NCBI GenBank assembly: GCA_902767005.1
Contig: CACXFY010000144.1
Location: 1-6,518 of the forward strand
Reading direction: 5' to 3'
Source: an uncultured Erysipelotrichaceae bacterium
GTDB taxonomy: Bacteria > Bacillota_I > Bacilli_A > RF39 > UBA660
DNA: 6,518 bases
The notes under the pieces: generated by a model
Databases searched by the model: none
The model's input: only the letters and a program-made list of their open reading frames with translations
Told to the model about the DNA's origin: nothing
In this document: piece after piece, positions 6,268 through 6,518 of the stretch
How the letters are laid out: each line of letters starts with the position of its first letter
How positions within the stretch are numbered: position 1 is the first letter of the stretch
Program-made: the position numbers and the translations under genes

Positions 6268-6518
6268 ATCATTAATTTTAGCTCTAGGAAAACTATTATA
6301 ATAAACATCTTTTAGTCTGTCAGTAGATACATGTGTATAAACTTGAGTTGCTTTTATAGATTCATGCCCAAGTAATTTCTGAACAGTTAGTAAATCACAC
6401 CCATTATTTAATAAATGAGTTGCAAAACTATGCCTAATCATATGTGGACTAATCTTTTTATTAATACTTGTATCTTTTATTATTTTATCAAGTATATATC
6501 TAACTCCACGTTCCGTTA
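6259..6518 (-). CDS. Tyrosine recombinase, XerC/XerD type, C-terminal part only
   Basis: The frame is open from the right edge to TAA 6261-6259, giving 85 codons of the catalytic C-terminus; the N-terminal domain and first catalytic arginine lie outside the window. The Xer pattern is clear. Counting from ATG 6441 as 1, R3 sits in [18 protein letters not shown] at 23-28 holds the second histidine. T-Q-V-Y-T-H-V at 32-38 holds the nucleophilic tyrosine Y35. F-P-R-A follows near the end. The 25 codons upstream of ATG 6441 match the family too (T-E-R-G-V, then I-S-P-H-M), so 6441 is not the start. Xer enzymes resolve chromosome dimers at dif with FtsK. The tail mixes features of XerC and XerD, so I cannot choose between them, and an integrase of a mobile element is not fully excluded. 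The gene appears to end its own transcript. Confidence 0.9.
   Translation of the reverse strand, partial: TERGVRYILDKIIKDTSINKKISPHMIRHSFATHLLNNGCDLLTVQKLLGHESIKATQVYTHVSTDRLKDVYYNSFPRAKINDKK

Noticed and set aside
6259..6441. A stand-alone 60-residue protein starting at ATG 6441
   Set aside because: The upstream in-frame codons to the window edge continue the Xer recombinase pattern without a stop, so the ATG is an internal methionine of a longer gene.
1..6518. CRISPR array, rRNA/tRNA, insertion sequence, riboswitch or phage module
   Set aside because: No spaced repeats, terminal inverted repeats, transposase, tRNA-like cloverleaf or long untranslated leader was seen. The only non-coding gap is about 87 nt, explained by a terminator and a promoter. 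The Xer fragment alone does not imply a mobile element.

Overview
The window is strongly AT-rich (about 30% G+C in the stretches I counted). Every gene lies on the minus strand, so the text below reads from high to low coordinates. Gene content points to a low-GC Gram-positive bacterium of the Bacilli/Mollicutes side of Firmicutes: a ComN-like regulator, a fused SecDF, and a Bacillus-type long Rel followed directly by dtd. Two genes end in TGA and tryptophan is read from TGG, so the code is the standard bacterial one. That argues against Mycoplasmatales and Spiroplasma and suits an uncultured gut-type Bacilli lineage; the exact lineage is a guess.

Layout. 6518-6259: C-terminal end of a XerC/XerD-type tyrosine recombinase, whose stop codon lies inside an intrinsic terminator (6240-6267). 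6209-6201: an extended -10 promoter starting a new transcript. 6171-5893: ComN-like post-transcriptional regulator. 5882-3609: fused secDF. 3599-1440: bifunctional (p)ppGpp synthetase/hydrolase rel. 1443-1009: dtd, D-aminoacyl-tRNA deacylase. 1007 to the left edge: AI-2E-family (UPF0118) membrane protein, cut just before its C-terminus. Gaps between the last five genes are 10, 9, -4 and 1 nt with no terminator visible, so they look like one operon. No stretch over 300 bases lacks a gene.

The genes serve housekeeping roles: protein export (SecDF), nutrient-stress signalling (Rel), translational proofreading (Dtd), small-molecule transport (AI-2E family), and probably mRNA-level regulation (ComN-like). 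Two start codons differ from the longest-ORF choice. secDF should start at ATG 5882, because the upstream GTG is part of its own Shine-Dalgarno sequence. The ComN-like gene should start at ATG 6171. I found no defence system, mobile element, CRISPR array, RNA gene or clearly new system. The oddities are local: a paired-cysteine loop in SecD, a tightly spaced rel ribosome site, and unusual packing of this otherwise familiar gene neighbourhood.
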